DNA of 64,000 bases from Acestrorhynchus altus (GCA_034509495.1 CM067506.1:23945069-24009068); one strand, 5' to 3'; counted from the first letter of the stretch, positions 23,340 to 36,189 are shown. A program made the numbers and translations. Notes: generated by a model from the sequence alone, not told the origin.

Positions 23340-24587
23340 CAACATATGTGTTCCAAACCACAGCTTCCTAGCTTAATTTGTTTATGCACAATAATTGTGG
23401 TTGGATATTTGTTTAACACACCTTGTATATTATCATAAACAATAGTTATATCTTGTGACTGCCAATCATATATGAGAGGAATCAAGTAGAACTTGCTTGA
23501 ACTTTCATGTATATTGCAGATTGTAATACATGTTCCATCTGTTCAGAATCACAGTGGAACATCAGCATGATCTTTTCAGAGGCATAACTTGGGTTTTTTT
23601 GATGAACACAGAATGGCACTCATACAACAGCATCTCTGCATGCTTTGCACCTCTGCGTCAACCAGAACCTTCCTCTTTCTTACTTTCTTTTCCAAATATA
23701 GACTGTAAGGGGGTGATGGAGATGGAGCCCCTCTGTTCTAGGATGATGAATGGCTGTGCTGCTATTTTGGGGGGCTGAGGGGGGATTGCCTGTGTAGAGA
23801 TCAGCGAATAAAAGATCCAGTCAGCACAACTGGGACACATTGTTTTACAGTCCCACCAATAAAACTCACAGAAATATGGAGAGACCCTACTGCCTTGCTA
23901 GCGAAAGAAAAGATGCTATATTTTGCCTCCATCCCTCCACCCCCTCCTATGTTTTATTTCCTTCTTCACTTGTAATAGAGGGAGCTAGTCTAGAGTCAGC
24001 ATCCTACAGAATCCATGCTGGTGCACCCCTCCATCCCACCCCCCACTTTCCGCCCTTTCAGTGCAGACACCAGCTTATTTGCTAATTGCATCATTCAGCA
24101 ATCTGTGACAAAGCCATAAATGTGCTTTCTCTTCTTTGCTACTGAAGTTTTTTACTGAATGTAATCTTTTAAATTAATTGACTCAAAATATTGGATGAAA
24201 TATGACTGAAAGTTGGAAATGTGGAATTTGTCAAAAATACTTTTTTTAATCTATATCCAGTTATATCCAATTTCAGTGCAGTCAAGATGCTGCACAGTTT
24301 TGAAATGTGCAATGTTGCATCAAATAAATAGAGGTTATTACTTTAATAATGTTTTCGGAAATCCATAATGAGACCTGCCCGGTGGAACTAAATGAACACT
24401 GTAGGTCTGGGTTTCACTGTGTACTGTTTTGAATGCTGCTGAGACCAGTGTGTGTGGTTTAATGTCTGGTTGCCTGACTGTGTGGATTTGGTGGTGGCTT
24501 TTTACTGAGATGGTTTTCTTTGAAAAGCTCAGAGACAAAGGATTGGCTTTTAGCCCAGCAGCAACACTGATATACAGTAATAAAATA

Positions 24588-24590
<3 letters not shown>
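23340..24590. other. Intronic stretch, nothing recognised
   Basis: Includes a C-rich run at about 23930-24065 (CCCCTCC, CCCACCCCCC) without coding features. Confidence 0.5.

Positions 24591-24591
<1 letters not shown>

Positions 24592-24642
<51 letters not shown>
24592..24642. repeat. (GA)n microsatellite
   Basis: 51-bp GA array. Confidence 0.97.
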
Positions 24643-24645
<3 letters not shown>

Positions 24646-24734
24646 AAAATGTACTCTGCATTCCTGTCCATTTCTGTGCCTTTTAGGCAGGCCATGGCCG
24701 ATTTCATATGATTTTACTAGTGCATTTTTTATCT

Positions 24735-24775
24735 TTCTTCTTCTTCTTCTTCTTCTTCTTCTTCTTCTTCTTCTT
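24735..24775. repeat. (TTC)n microsatellite
   Basis: 41-bp TTC array. Confidence 0.97.
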
Positions 24776-24776
24776 C

Positions 24777-24832
24777 ACTCCTAAAAAAAATAGATGCTTC
24801 ACATTGTTCTTTGAGTGTAGAGAAATGTAAGC
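24777..24832 (+). repeat. MITE-like repeat fragment, same family
   Basis: CACTCCTAAAAAAAATAGAT followed by GCTTCACATTGTTCTTTGAG resembles the start of the repeats at 12430 and 14458. Only the end is present. Confidence 0.3.
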
Positions 24833-24926
24833 ATGAAGATCCTCTTCACTTCACCTGATGTAAAATTTGTAATGTTTACCTGTTTAGGCATTGCTAAAAC
24901 CTTTAGATTCTATTTTTTGCTGTACC

Positions 24927-24999
<73 letters not shown>
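24927..24999. repeat. (ATT)n microsatellite
   Basis: About 24 copies of ATT. Produces poly-Leu, poly-Tyr and poly-Asn ORFs on the two strands, all artefacts. Confidence 0.97.
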
Positions 25000-25002
<3 letters not shown>

Positions 25003-25159
25003 TAAATTGCTGCTGTCCAATGAAAACCATGTCTCTCTACTTTTGTCTGTTTTTAGTTTTCTCCATGGTTTTAACCCTGTACCCTGAACCTTTGTACACA
25101 GTGTAAATATAAATGGAAAAGCGAGTTCAGAATATTTTTTGTCTTCTGTAAAGTTTCCA

Positions 25160-25690
25160 ATTTGGAGACTGGACATGCTCAAATGTTTGTGGAAATCACT
25201 TCTAATGGATGCATTCAACAACTTGAACTTGCAGAAATTGCAGATACAGATGTGCAAATGTGCTCAAACAGCTTGCCTTGTCCCTGTAGAGAAGTTCTGC
25301 CAACAGAATTTAACCATCTTGAGCATATAAACATAAAACTATTGGTACCATGTCTAATGCCAGGTGTCTGTTGGAGGGGTATAAAGCCCCCCAACACTGG
25401 GCTGTGCAACAGTGGATCTGTGTTCTTTTGAATTATGGTGCTCCATCCTGTACTTTTGACATGAGTTTAGGATGAGGTGGGATGATGATCATCCAACATC
25501 CCAACCTTACTGACGCTCTTGTTGCTGAATGCAAGAATGCTAGATTGAAAACAGCAATGCTCCAAGATCTAGTGGAAAGCTTTCCCAGGACATTGCAGAC
25601 AGTTACTACAACCAAAGCAGGATAAAATTTCTTCCGGGCATCTCCATGCCTAGCTACGGCACAAACATTGCATAACATTATGCATTATCT
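25160..25690 (+). mobile_element. Tc1-like transposon remnant (internally deleted)
   Basis: The sequence beginning ACATGCTCAAATGTTTGTGG and running through GGGGTATAAAGCCCCCCAAC and GTGTTCTTTTGAATTATGG resembles, by recall, the 5' part of a very common fish Tc1-like family. The sequence from about 25500 (CCTTACTGACGCTCTTGTTG, then GTGGAAAGCTTTCCCAGGAC) resembles its C-terminal coding part. If so, the core of the transposase is deleted. No clean reading frame remains. Confidence 0.5.
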
Positions 25691-26356
25691 TACTCTGTCC
25701 TCAAGGCGAGACAGAGCAGTTGCATAACAGGTTTTCTGTTTGGTGTTAACGGTACTGTCTACCCTTACAGATAATGAACTGTGGTCTCCCTTCTCCCTTT
25801 CTGCCTTCATCTGTCTCTCTCTCAATTACACTGAAGTATGAGTGTATAGCCTAATGAACCAGGTGGAACATTTTATCACTTTATCTACTTCATTAAAATC
25901 AGCCCTTGAAACAGTGCAGATAAACAGCAGAGTATACTTGAAAGCTAGGCATTTATTAAAGCTTTCATTTTTGTTCAATCTTCATACAGCGGGTCAGAGA
26001 ATTTATTGGAAAGCAGGTTGTATAATACTGTAAATATTTGCCCATAATTGAAGATATTTGTTGCTGTGCTGGCGTCACCTCGAGGCTTCAGAAGCCCTTC
26101 TTAAACTACATCTTTTAGAGTGTGAGTGTCTGACTTGCTCAGAGTGTCACAGTTGCCATATTGATCAGCGAGTGTTTACTCGGCAGGCTAAACAGCAGTG
26201 ATATATGATCATGTTCAGAGGTGTATAGCTATAACTCCCCTGGCCCCTGCACATGGTGCTAATGAAAGCACATGCTCCTTTTAGCAGGTCAACAGCAGAT
26301 CAATGACTGCCTCACTCAGGAAATGACATAAATCAATCTATGTCAGAAGCAACACT
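25691..26356. other. Intronic stretch, nothing recognised
   Basis: Non-coding sequence between a Tc1-like remnant and a tandem duplication. Confidence 0.5.
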
Positions 26357-26383
26357 GGATAACACCATCCCAGAGGATGCAGA

Positions 26384-26473
<90 letters not shown>

Positions 26474-26579
26474 TGTGTGTATTGGATTCCTATTTCTTCT
26501 CTAGAGCATAATCAACTCACTGCTTCTTCTCTACACCAGAACGGATCAATAATAGCATCCCAGAGGATTCAGATTTAGG

Positions 26580-26671
<92 letters not shown>

Positions 26672-26720
26672 GTGTTTATGTTATTACTTATTCATCTCTA
26701 AGCCATAGTGAACTTGCCTC
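26357..26720. repeat. Tandem duplication containing AT/GT microsatellites
   Basis: CATCCCAGAGGATGCAGAT (about 26366) recurs as CATCCCAGAGGATTCAGAT (about 26556). The sequences after each microsatellite (ATTTCTTCTCTAGAGCATA and ATTCATCTCTAAGCCATAG) are also related. This is a duplication of about 190-200 bp whose two copies carry different dinucleotide arrays (26384-26480 and 26584-26670). Confidence 0.75.
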
Positions 26721-27283
26721 TTCCTTCTTTTTTTATCTCTTAGGCAAGCCACTCATTCTAGCAAAGTGCTCAGATAAGAGAAGTCCAGCGTGTAGCTGTG
26801 AGTCACACATACATCCAGGCTTTTAGAGAGGAGAGACCAGCTCTGAGGGCCAGATGAAAAAAAGAAAAGAAAAAACAGCATGAGAATTGGCACAATATGC
26901 CTTTCAAACAACTGCAATATGCACTTCCACTGTGCCTGAATTGAATGTTCAGTTTACTGAGGCTGGAGCTTTAGAAACTGTTCAGGTGACTACCTTCTAT
27001 TTGCTTTATGCTTTTTTGAGGGATGAGAATTCTAATTCCACAATTTAGTTAAATTCATTAGTCCTGCTGCCTGGCATCTTGTGCTATTCTGCTTCTCCTC
27101 CTAGCTTTCAAAGAGCACTCACAGTTCTGACATGGAAATGTGTATACATTTATCAAAATCACTCCCAGTCAACAACAGAAAGAAAAAAATAGCAGAAAAT
27201 GTTTTGTCCTGGATCAATCAGTCACACGTTAAACGTGTTGCTGTAGTAAACATGATTGCCATGTGAGTTTATCATGCCTATTT

Positions 27284-27286
<3 letters not shown>

Positions 27287-27366
<80 letters not shown>
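27287..27366. repeat. (CA)40 microsatellite
   Basis: 80-bp CA array. Confidence 0.97.
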
Positions 27367-27367
<1 letters not shown>

Positions 27368-27439
27368 CTGTATTCATAGACATGATTAATGTATATATTC
27401 CAGACTTAAGAGTATTAAGGGCATTAGCATACATTACAG

Positions 27440-28060
27440 TTCCACCATGTTGAAATTACAACCCTTTCTTACTCAGGTCTCCATCGTTTCAGGACACCAT
27501 AATATTTGGGACATAGCAATTATAGTTACATTAAAGTCATGTTTAGAATTTTCATGCAATGACTGCCAGTACTGGTCCTGGTGCTTAGAATTATATACTC
27601 ATAGCCACCATTACTTTACTTTCTCTGTAATAACAAAAAAACATAATTTAATTTGTAAAAAAACAAAACAACTTTATTTATTTAGAAACTTCTACATTTA
27701 CACAGCTCTGTCAAAGGTTTCTTTCACCCAGAAAATGTTTCTTTACCATACATAGGATTCTTCTGCTTTCAGCAGTGGAGGTCTTCCTTGTCCTACCAGT
27801 CTCTTTGTGATTAAAGAGCTCATCAATGCACTATTTTTCTTAACGATATTCCATGCTGAATTTTGGTAAAGGTTTGAGTGGTGTCTCTAATGCTTAATTC
27901 AGCCTCATTCTGGCTTCTTTGTTTTTAGAAAATAATTGGTAAAAAAAAGTTTCAGATTTCAGTATTGTAACTGTATGTAAATTAAAATCTGGGATATGTA
28001 CTTAATCTTGTCTGATTGGTTTGATTTCAAACTGTGGAGCAGAGGGCCATACCAAGGAAA
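27440..28060 (-). mobile_element. Tc1-like transposon remnant (deleted)
   Basis: The left part contains CACCATAATATTTGGGACAT, resembling by recall the terminal repeat of a fish Tc1-like family. On the minus strand around 27905-27765 the translation includes ARMRLN, and NHKETGRTRKTSTAESR, the latter matching the SGRPRKTSTADDR linker between the two N-terminal DNA-binding motifs of Tc1 transposases. The catalytic domain is absent. The right limit is uncertain. Confidence 0.45.
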
Positions 28061-29904
28061 AATGTATCTTTCTCCCAAACCTCATAGAGAGTGCTGTATA
28101 CAGTTAAATATTTGTGCTCCTGTCCCTTTATCTTGTAATTGTTGCACTTGGGCCTGCTCCAGCACATGTGCAGGTGAAGGTGAAGGCCTCCAAATGGAAG
28201 CCAATTAATCTGTTTTGGGCTGTAGCATAGACTGTCTCTATGCTAGGCTGAACTCATTTTTGTCATATTCACACATTGTCTGTTATCCTGTTGCATATAT
28301 GCACATGGATGAAGATGAATAGATCGCATTTTACATTTTTTTACGCACATGACATGAGATTTGCATGTGTAGGCTTGTTCACCAGTTTCCCACAAAATAT
28401 ATGTGCATCCTGTTTATGTGGGGAAACTGGCTCAGAAGGTTTATTACATCTGCCCCTGAGTATCTGATGGAAGTATTGCCCCAAGCTCTAGAAATGCAAA
28501 GTATGTGCATTTTCTTCACTCTCTATAGACTGTGGAATAAATGTGCTCAGTGGCACCTGCTGTAGGTCCCATATGAACACACTGCACAGTGTCTTGCTGG
28601 GGAACAAAATCATGGAATAGAGATCAGAAGGGATAGCCTAACTTACTTGCAGCTCCCTGGGGCTGAAACAACATACCTGGAGCAGTGCTGAAACTGCTTG
28701 CGTAGTCATATTGCATGTGCATGTGCAAGAGGGAGAGTAAGACAGGGGACAGATGGAGTGATGGATGTGCAGGGCTAAGACCACAGCTCACTGGAATTCT
28801 CTACTGCACTGGCCCTTGCTTAAGAATTGGTGTGCTGTCAGCATTTTTTGCCACTCACTTATGCCAGTAAGAGGCAAAAAGTACCTGAATATCCAGCCCC
28901 TGCTGGTTGTCTTATTATATTACCATTAACCTCCCTTTGACCCTTTTCATTCATCATCATGGCTCAGCTGCTCTAATGCAAGCATCATATCCACAGCAGC
29001 GAAACTCTCATGTTCACTATACTGTGAGATAAATCATGCTTAATTTTTACCGTATTAGGCTTATGTGGATGCAACCAAATGCTTCCTTTTAAAGGAGCTT
29101 TAAATGAGCTCTAAATTTATTCATATCATACTAAGCTGAATATCTTTATTTTCATTTATCTTGAGCCTGATGTTAGAAACTCCTGATAATCCTTTATGCA
29201 GCATGTGGGCTAATAAACATGCTGTTAATGTACAGGGCTGCTGTTTTCACACTTTTATCACACAGCCCTGTTTTTAATTGCAGTTAGTAATACTGTGTAC
29301 TAATAGTGTTGCCCACTGAGCCACTCCACACACTGACTTTACTTCTCTTCACTGCAGAGCCGATCTTTATCTTTCCTGTTTTTCTTCTCTCTAGTGTGTG
29401 CACTCATGTGATATAAATGGCTCTGAACTAAAGTGGAAGCACACAGCTTTGGTGGTTAAATTCATGAGAGTTAATTGAAAGACTACCACATTCAATGCTC
29501 CTGACATCAGAAGGTTGAAGACAAGCACACGCCTTCTCTGATAGCACTGGGTGTGATGTGGGGAGAGAGCAGCATCTACCCACCCAGAGAAAGCATGGCC
29601 AATTTTGTACTTTCAGACTCTGGTGGCTGATGGCAAGCAGCATGATCCAGGACTCAAAATTATTGGATCATAGTTCTAGTGCATTCTCTGACACAATGAT
29701 ATATGCTACATTATATGAGCACAATTTTTTTGGTGATAGATCTACTATGCAAGAAAACAGTGACATTCAGTTTTCTCTTATGTTTCTTACAACAAAATAT
29801 GTCAGCCCTCAGCATAGCAATGGCATAATAGTCTGATGTTTGAGCTCATAGCTGTTCATGGACTAGTTGGACTAGTTTCCAACATTCTGACATACACTTT
29901 TGTC
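28061..29904. other. Intronic stretch, one hairpin
   Basis: No gene or repeat recognised. ACAGGGCTG (29232-29240) and CAGCCCTGT (29263-29271) form a 9-bp inverted pair with a 22-nt loop in a repeat-free region. Confidence 0.45.
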
Positions 29905-30080
29905 ACTAAATGCAATTCAATTCTTACAGCAATGCCAGCCATGCTCCGAAGCCTTCCCTAGACAGTAGGGACAGTTAAAAAAGTGGGATAAACTTTTTAA
30001 TACCCTTGATTTTGTAGAAAGCAATGAATGAGCAGGTATCCCTATACTTTTATCCAAATAATGTATATACATGTGTACCA
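29905..30080 (+). mobile_element. Tc1-like transposon 3' end fragment
   Basis: Short fragment with ACAGCAATGCCAGCCATGCT, CCGAAGCCTTCCCTAGACAG and a tail CAGGTATCCCTATACTTTTA. By recall this matches the last codons and 3' non-coding end of the same general Tc1-like family as at 25160-25690. It is too decayed for motif evidence. Confidence 0.4.
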
Positions 30081-30084
30081 ACAA

Positions 30085-30720
30085 CAACAAATGATCTAAA
30101 TTAAGAAACTTTTTTTTAAACAGTGTGTCAGTCAAGTAGTCAAAGTCTTTCTGCAAGATTGAAACAACGTTATTTAAAAACTCTATATAAATGATATCAC
30201 CTAAGTCCATATCTTGCTCTGTTTATATCATGATATCAGAATTAATATATATTTGTCGCCCAGCCATAGATCATAGAATACTTTTCCATACAAATCCTGA
30301 AGCTTGACCTATTGATCTTACATGTGTTATTGATAAATTGATCTGTTGAAATGTTGTTACCTGTGTCCTCTTCCATGCTTTACTATGTTTACATAATTAC
30401 CAGCTTGGTTGCAGTGGAGTGTGTCTCAGCCCCTTTGCTGCAGTCCCAGCAGTTTGAAGTAAGTCAGCCGGTAAACAGCTGCTCAGGGCTGATTTATCAT
30501 GGAAAACAAAGCGTGCTGGAGTGGTTTTAACAGCCACTTAATGGGCTTTCATTGGGTAAACCTTTATGTGAAGTGGTGTGAAGGCGAAAGGAGATTTACA
30601 GTGCACATGCCCTAATTGCACATGTAATAACATGCAGCACTGCACCATATTGGGGCTCCATTAGTTGACTCAATTTTCTCCACAACACATGCTGCTCTCT
30701 ATGCATGCCTTGACCGCACT
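30085..30720. other. Intronic stretch, possible conserved non-coding element
   Basis: Repeat-free sequence with TTTACATAATTACCAGCTTG and CCGGTAAACAGCTGCTCAGG (forkhead-like GTAAACA and E-box CAGCTG). Balanced composition suggests possible constraint; this is inference. Confidence 0.3.
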
Positions 30721-30722
30721 GC

Positions 30723-30824
30723 CACACACACACACAAACACACACACACACACACATATGTGTGTGTGTGTGTGTGTGTGTGTGTCTGTGTGTGTATGTG
30801 TGTGCGTGTGTGTGTGCATGTGTG
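30723..30824. repeat. (CA)n-(TG)n inverted compound microsatellite
   Basis: A CA array (about 30723-30756) runs straight into a TG array (about 30757-30824), giving self-complementary arms. Confidence 0.95.
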
Positions 30825-30990
30825 CCAGTGTAAGCTCACAGAAGAATAGCCTGCTGACTACTGTAACCTTACATGGACAGCATCAATAAAAGGATGACAC
30901 ATTACGTCCATCTGCTTTTTCTCAAATTATCATTAATGTCATAACAAGGCAGTGGTCTAACACAAGTTTGTATAGATGTAAGTATATGTG

Positions 30991-30992
<2 letters not shown>

Positions 30993-31071
<79 letters not shown>
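30993..31071. repeat. (TG)n microsatellite
   Basis: 79-bp TG array. Confidence 0.97.
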
Positions 31072-31074
<3 letters not shown>

Positions 31075-31659
31075 ACTGTGGAAATGCTATTGCTACGTAA
31101 GAATGGAAAAACCTCATCAATTTTAGAGAACTCGTCATTACTTGGCCACATGTTAACACATTTGTATGTTAGTACATTGGAGCTTCTGTGGCTTGCCCAC
31201 CCAACTTTACATGTCCTTATGTGACGTTCATAGTCTGTGCATTACAGCTATGAAGTTCCCACTCTGATGCTGTTTATTGGAGTCACCCAGAGTGAAAATG
31301 AGCTGTAATCTACAGCACTAATAATAAACAGAAGACTAAAGAACTTGCAGAAGAGAGAATTATCGAAACTGTTCCACAGTTTACCCTGAAGGCCCATGTG
31401 TGGTGTCAAGCCTGGGGTCAGGGTGACCCATCTCTGCCACTGGCAGACGAATTGGACCTGATGCTTAAAACTGAATCTGAGTATTGCTTGAGAATATTCT
31501 GCATAAGTTCAGCCAAAAGCACAAGTGATTTCTACATGCAGTTAAATGCTGTTAATAACGTTTATCTATCTATTTCTGTCTGTGTCTGATTTTTGTATAA
31601 CTCTATCTCTATATTTGTTTCTTCTGTATATTTGCCTTTCTATGACTTTATCTTGTGTT

Positions 31660-31678
31660 TGTGTGTGTGTGTGTGTGT

Positions 31679-31742
<64 letters not shown>
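31660..31742. repeat. (GT)n microsatellite
   Basis: GT array with one AT interruption. Confidence 0.97.
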
Positions 31743-31745
<3 letters not shown>

Positions 31746-31886
31746 GCTGGTTGACAGTCTGCTCCCTCTCTGGGTCACCTCTTGTCTGTTTCTGTTTCTC
31801 TACCTATGCCAACGAGAGAGAGAGAGAGTGAGAGCAGTCTGACCCAGCACAGCCAGCCATGACGGTGTCACTCTGATGGAACACTT

Positions 31887-31887
<1 letters not shown>

Positions 31888-31957
<70 letters not shown>

Positions 31958-31975
31958 GTGTGTGTGTGTGTGTGT
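31888..31975. repeat. (TG)n microsatellite
   Basis: TG array with one GC interruption, less than 150 bp from the preceding GT array. Confidence 0.97.
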
Positions 31976-31979
31976 AAGA

Positions 31980-33375
31980 GCACGCACACATGCTGAGCCG
32001 AGCAGACTGCATCATTGCCAGGAAAAGCAAGTTAGGTATTGCCTGGTGTGGCTGTCATAGCAGTACACTGCAGGGTGAGTGAGTTTACCGCCTTCATAAA
32101 GGACAGGATTTACATCTGTCTGGAAGAAAGAGACTTTCAGTCTTTTAACACACCAGCCACATTTCATTCTGACTGGCCTGCGCAGCTGATCAGATTTTAT
32201 TTACTCATTTATGAAAATGACAAGCAGAAAAATAACACTAATAAGTTATTTGAAAGAACGATGGAATTTAAGCTCTGTCTCATATTGTAGATGTTTTTGG
32301 CAGTGAGGGAACCTCATAACACACTTCCACAGAAACCCCTCCACTCCTTTCACTCATTCCTTCCTCATATTTCGTCTACATCATGAGCTAGTGTTGTTCT
32401 CGATTGCATTCATAATTTTACTCTGGAATCATTCACTACTTCCTGTAGTGCAGAACTATGTAGCTTCAGAGTGAGAATGTGAACGGCCATCCTCCATCTG
32501 TTCTGTTTAGACCGGCTGTTTTGTAAGTAAATGGTACACAAAATCATAGTTTGGTTTGCACCACAGTTCTCCCAAGGTAGTACGTACATGCACAAATCGC
32601 ATTGTATGTGCTCATCCTCATATGATCCACAGTGATTTTATGATTTAAGATAAGGAAAAATGCTAGAATGTTGGGGAGACAGTTGTTTATTTTCAGTCAT
32701 TTCACTGCAAATAGAGCCCTGTGAGATAAAGAATAAAGATAACTGAGCACACATGAGTCTTTCTGTCTGTGTTTTAAACATGTAGAGTAGCCCACTCTTG
32801 TTAGGTGGTGACTGTCAGCACTACAGTGCTGTTTCTGCTATTGGATTTAAAGCTGAATGTAGACAGCGTCGCTTTCAATGAGTAATGGGCAGATGAATGC
32901 CTGCTATTTTTTTGCACTCAACTTTATACCATAAGGATACATGCCGATAGAAACTTCAGAGAGATGGAAGAGACTTTCTGTAGTATTGAGCTGGATAGTA
33001 GTGGTGTGTGAAGGGTAAGCTAATAGTCTATTAGCAGGATGAGAGGTGAAGATATTGATGGACTGAATTGCCTCTGTGCTAAGGGGCTCCGTTGTCCCCT
33101 TTATTCGACCTCAGCAGTATGTGTGTATAAGTGGACAGCAGTGTGCATGTGTCCCACAGTAGACGCTCTTTCTTTCTACTTGTCTGTCTTTACTGCTGTC
33201 TCGTTCTGTGTAGATGTTTGGCACTGTTTGTGGACCTCAGACCGGGTAAAATTTTACAGCACTACAAAATGACTCTTTATTCACTGCATTTGTGCCAGTA
33301 AAACAACTTTATATCTGTCCCAGCTAAGACAATCAAGCTGAGGAACTGCCGGGTGAGCAGAATCTGCTTGAGGGA
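31980..33375. other. Intronic stretch, nothing recognised
   Basis: Non-coding sequence between microsatellites; only short domain-free ORFs. Confidence 0.5.
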
Positions 33376-33379
33376 GCAA

Positions 33380-33380
<1 letters not shown>

Positions 33381-33439
<59 letters not shown>

Positions 33440-33440
33440 C

Positions 33441-33506
<66 letters not shown>
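33381..33506. repeat. (GA)n compound microsatellite
   Basis: Two GA arrays (33381-33439 and 33447-33506) separated by AAGTC-type spacer. Confidence 0.97.
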
Positions 33507-33509
33507 TGT

Positions 33510-34740
33510 GAGTGCAGGGGAAGAGTTTAGCAAAGAAAATGCTTTATGGTCAAAATTGATGAGAGTGTATGTGTCACCATCCTGAGACACAGGTATTGGA
33601 GCCATGTGATAAGAGTGTGATACTTAAGATCCTGTGTGGTCTGTGGATGTGCAGGCTTGTGCTGGGTCTCAGAGGAACCCAACACTCTGTCTGCAGCATG
33701 TTTATCACACCAGCACTCTGAATAAGCAATAATGCCAAACAAAGATTGTGCTTTTCATCTCCTCTCACACACACATACTAAAGGTGTCATAGAATACTTT
33801 TTCCCTATTTAATTTAAGTTGTTATGTATAAAAATTAATTAAAAATTGACAAGATGTGGTTTTATGTTTGGTTCAAGTTCTTTGTTTGGCCTCCAAATCA
33901 AACGCCTTCTGATTGCCTGGTTTTCATCACAAAAACAGCTCACAAGAACCATATATCAAATAATAGTGGCAGTGCAAAAAGTGTAGCTATTTTTGCAAAT
34001 TATTCCTGAGACTTTCTTGGAAGTGGAGCTGTCTTCTCAGCACAGTGTACATTGTTCAAATGTGATTGTGTGGTAGAAGTGAGGGGATATATAGGCTGAG
34101 TTCGAGGAGAACATGAAATTGTTATTCAATCAAGTTATGATATAACACTGTCGTCTTTTCACATATTTGGTTGATTACTGAAAGTAAAAAGTGAATGTGT
34201 TTATTTACCAAATAATTGCTGCATTCCTACTGGTTAAGGGTGATCAGCTAAGGTCTATTCTAGCATGGATACCCACATTATGGCTTTACCCTCACAGACA
34301 CAACAGGAACAGAATAAGCCACTGTCATGAGTCTGATTGTGCAACTAAAAACAGTTTGGTTGTGATGTGCTGCTTGTCTTAGAAAAACTGACTTTAAGTA
34401 TCAAAACACCACATTTCTGGAATAAAGAGGTCAATGTCAACTGTCATACTATTTTAGTCTGCTTCAAAATTTACTCAGATAACTGGTCAGTAGCTGCCTA
34501 GACATATATGAGTCAAGACTGTTACATAACAATTTTCAGATTTCACAGCCTTTGTTTTGGTTCTCTTGAATGAAGAGGCAAATTGCGGTAAGTATGTCAC
34601 TCCCATGTACCCCACTCTTTGTTTTTTTCTGGACATCTGATAAGTTGGAATGCACTAAAAACAAACCTTGGCACTGGTAATAAACGTAAAGTGTCAGATA
34701 TTCGATGGTTTTGCCATTTGCTATTTAAAAAAAGGTAAGT
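33510..34740. other. Intronic stretch, nothing recognised
   Basis: AT-rich non-coding sequence left of the GC-rich island. Confidence 0.5.
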
Positions 34741-34749
34741 TGGACAGTG

Positions 34750-35110
34750 TTGACAGTCAGGGCACACTACCACATTATTACTACCCTCACACATTCTATA
34801 TCTCACCACCGTATATCACTCTACGCAGGTCAGCCGACGGTGGTTAGGAGGGGCTGTGTCCGGCTGCCTGTGCTGTCTGTGCCTGTCTGGGCTGTGTGGC
34901 CCCTGCTCCTTGCGGCAGGCCAGTGGAGCTGCTGAGGAGGAAGAATTTGAGCTGCTGTTCGTTGTCTCTGGCTCTACTCTCCGTCTGCAGATTTGAGGCT
35001 GCTAAAGCCCTATTCGGGCCCCTGACTGCTGAGGCAGTGCAGGTGACAGTGTGCAGACAGTGTGCTTTTCCCCTCAGCACAAAGTAAAGCTGCAGTTGCC
35101 ACGTTTGTTC
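34750..35110 (+). other. GC-rich island in intron 1
   Basis: A 3'-splice-like run (CTCACCACCGTATATCACTC then TACGCAG) at 34800-34829 is followed by about 270 bp of GC-rich sequence with CpGs. Open frames exist on both strands (for example 34747-34935 and 34896-35087) but none resembles a known protein. It could be a regulatory island, an alternative exon or a decayed repeat. Confidence 0.25.
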
Positions 35111-35114
35111 TTTT

Positions 35115-36104
35115 CCAAGCACCAGTGCTGGCCAGTGATGGTTGTTGAAGCTGTAACGTCACTGGCAGAAGTTCGAAGTCTGGTTGTAACATTTTTGAGT
35201 TTTTCAAGAGAATTTTTATTAACTAATTAGCTATGATAACATGTTTGATATTACTAGTAGAGCAGTTTAGATTTTTGTTGGGCATTTTTCACATTCCTGA
35301 CCCATTTGTTTAACAGAAACTACATGAAATAATGTACCCACTATAATGTTAAGTTAGATTGTTCATTATGTCATTCAAATGGCCCTGTCCTTGGCTAAAA
35401 TATTCGTGGTCTTGGTCATGTTATGGCGAAACCTACCAGCATGGCAAGCTTGGTGCAAAGTCCCATCACTGTGCTGCAGAGAGTGCTTCTGTAAAGCTTG
35501 GCCTCAAACCCACAGCCCATCCACTTAGACATCTGTTCTTTATTGAGTTATATGTGTGCTTATAAACCTCACTTGCCTGGTTTTAATCTCTGTAGAGACA
35601 GTGCAAGGCCCAAATGGATCATGGTAGAGTGTTGCTGGCTCTGTCCCTCATTTTCCTTCCTATTTCCTCTCTGACTTTGTCCTCTCTACCTGTCTCTCCA
35701 CTGCCCCCACCCCCCTCCCCACTGTCTGTCTCCTTCTCTGTTTGTCTTTCTTCCCTTCCTCTCACAGTGACTGTGTTGACTGCAGAGCAGACATACATAC
35801 GCTGACATCTGGTTAGCACAGAGCCATTATGGGGTGGGAGTGAGAGTCTGAGAGAGTGAGGTAGAAGGAGGGAAAGAGAGAGGGAGTAAGCGTTTGGTGT
35901 TTGATGAGAACCTGCTGCCGTCTCCCGGTATGCCAGCAGCGTTTATGGAGCCTGTCAGCTGCTGGAGCTCACCAGCTTCCCCATCGCCCGGATCCTGTTA
36001 GGAACAGGATTTGGTGCTCATCACATGGAAAAGAGCTTGGGCCTTTTCCTTCCACTCGCCTTAATGGTACCCAAAAGGGAAAAGAAAGAGAGAGGAGGAA
36101 AGAG

Positions 36105-36105
<1 letters not shown>
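35115..36105. other. Intronic stretch, purine/pyrimidine-biased
   Basis: Contains a C/T-rich tract at 35640-35765 followed by G/A-rich sequence at 35840-35895. No gene recognised. Confidence 0.5.
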
Positions 36106-36109
<4 letters not shown>

Positions 36110-36155
<46 letters not shown>

Positions 36156-36186
36156 GAGAGAGAGGGAGAGAGAGAGAGAGAGAGAG
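36110..36186. repeat. (GA)n microsatellite
   Basis: GA array with three GGGA interruptions. Confidence 0.97.
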
Positions 36187-36189
36187 CCT

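Noticed and set aside
34720..34745. AAAAAAAG|GTAAGT considered as a recursive splice site
   Set aside because: Preceded by an A-run, not a usable acceptor.
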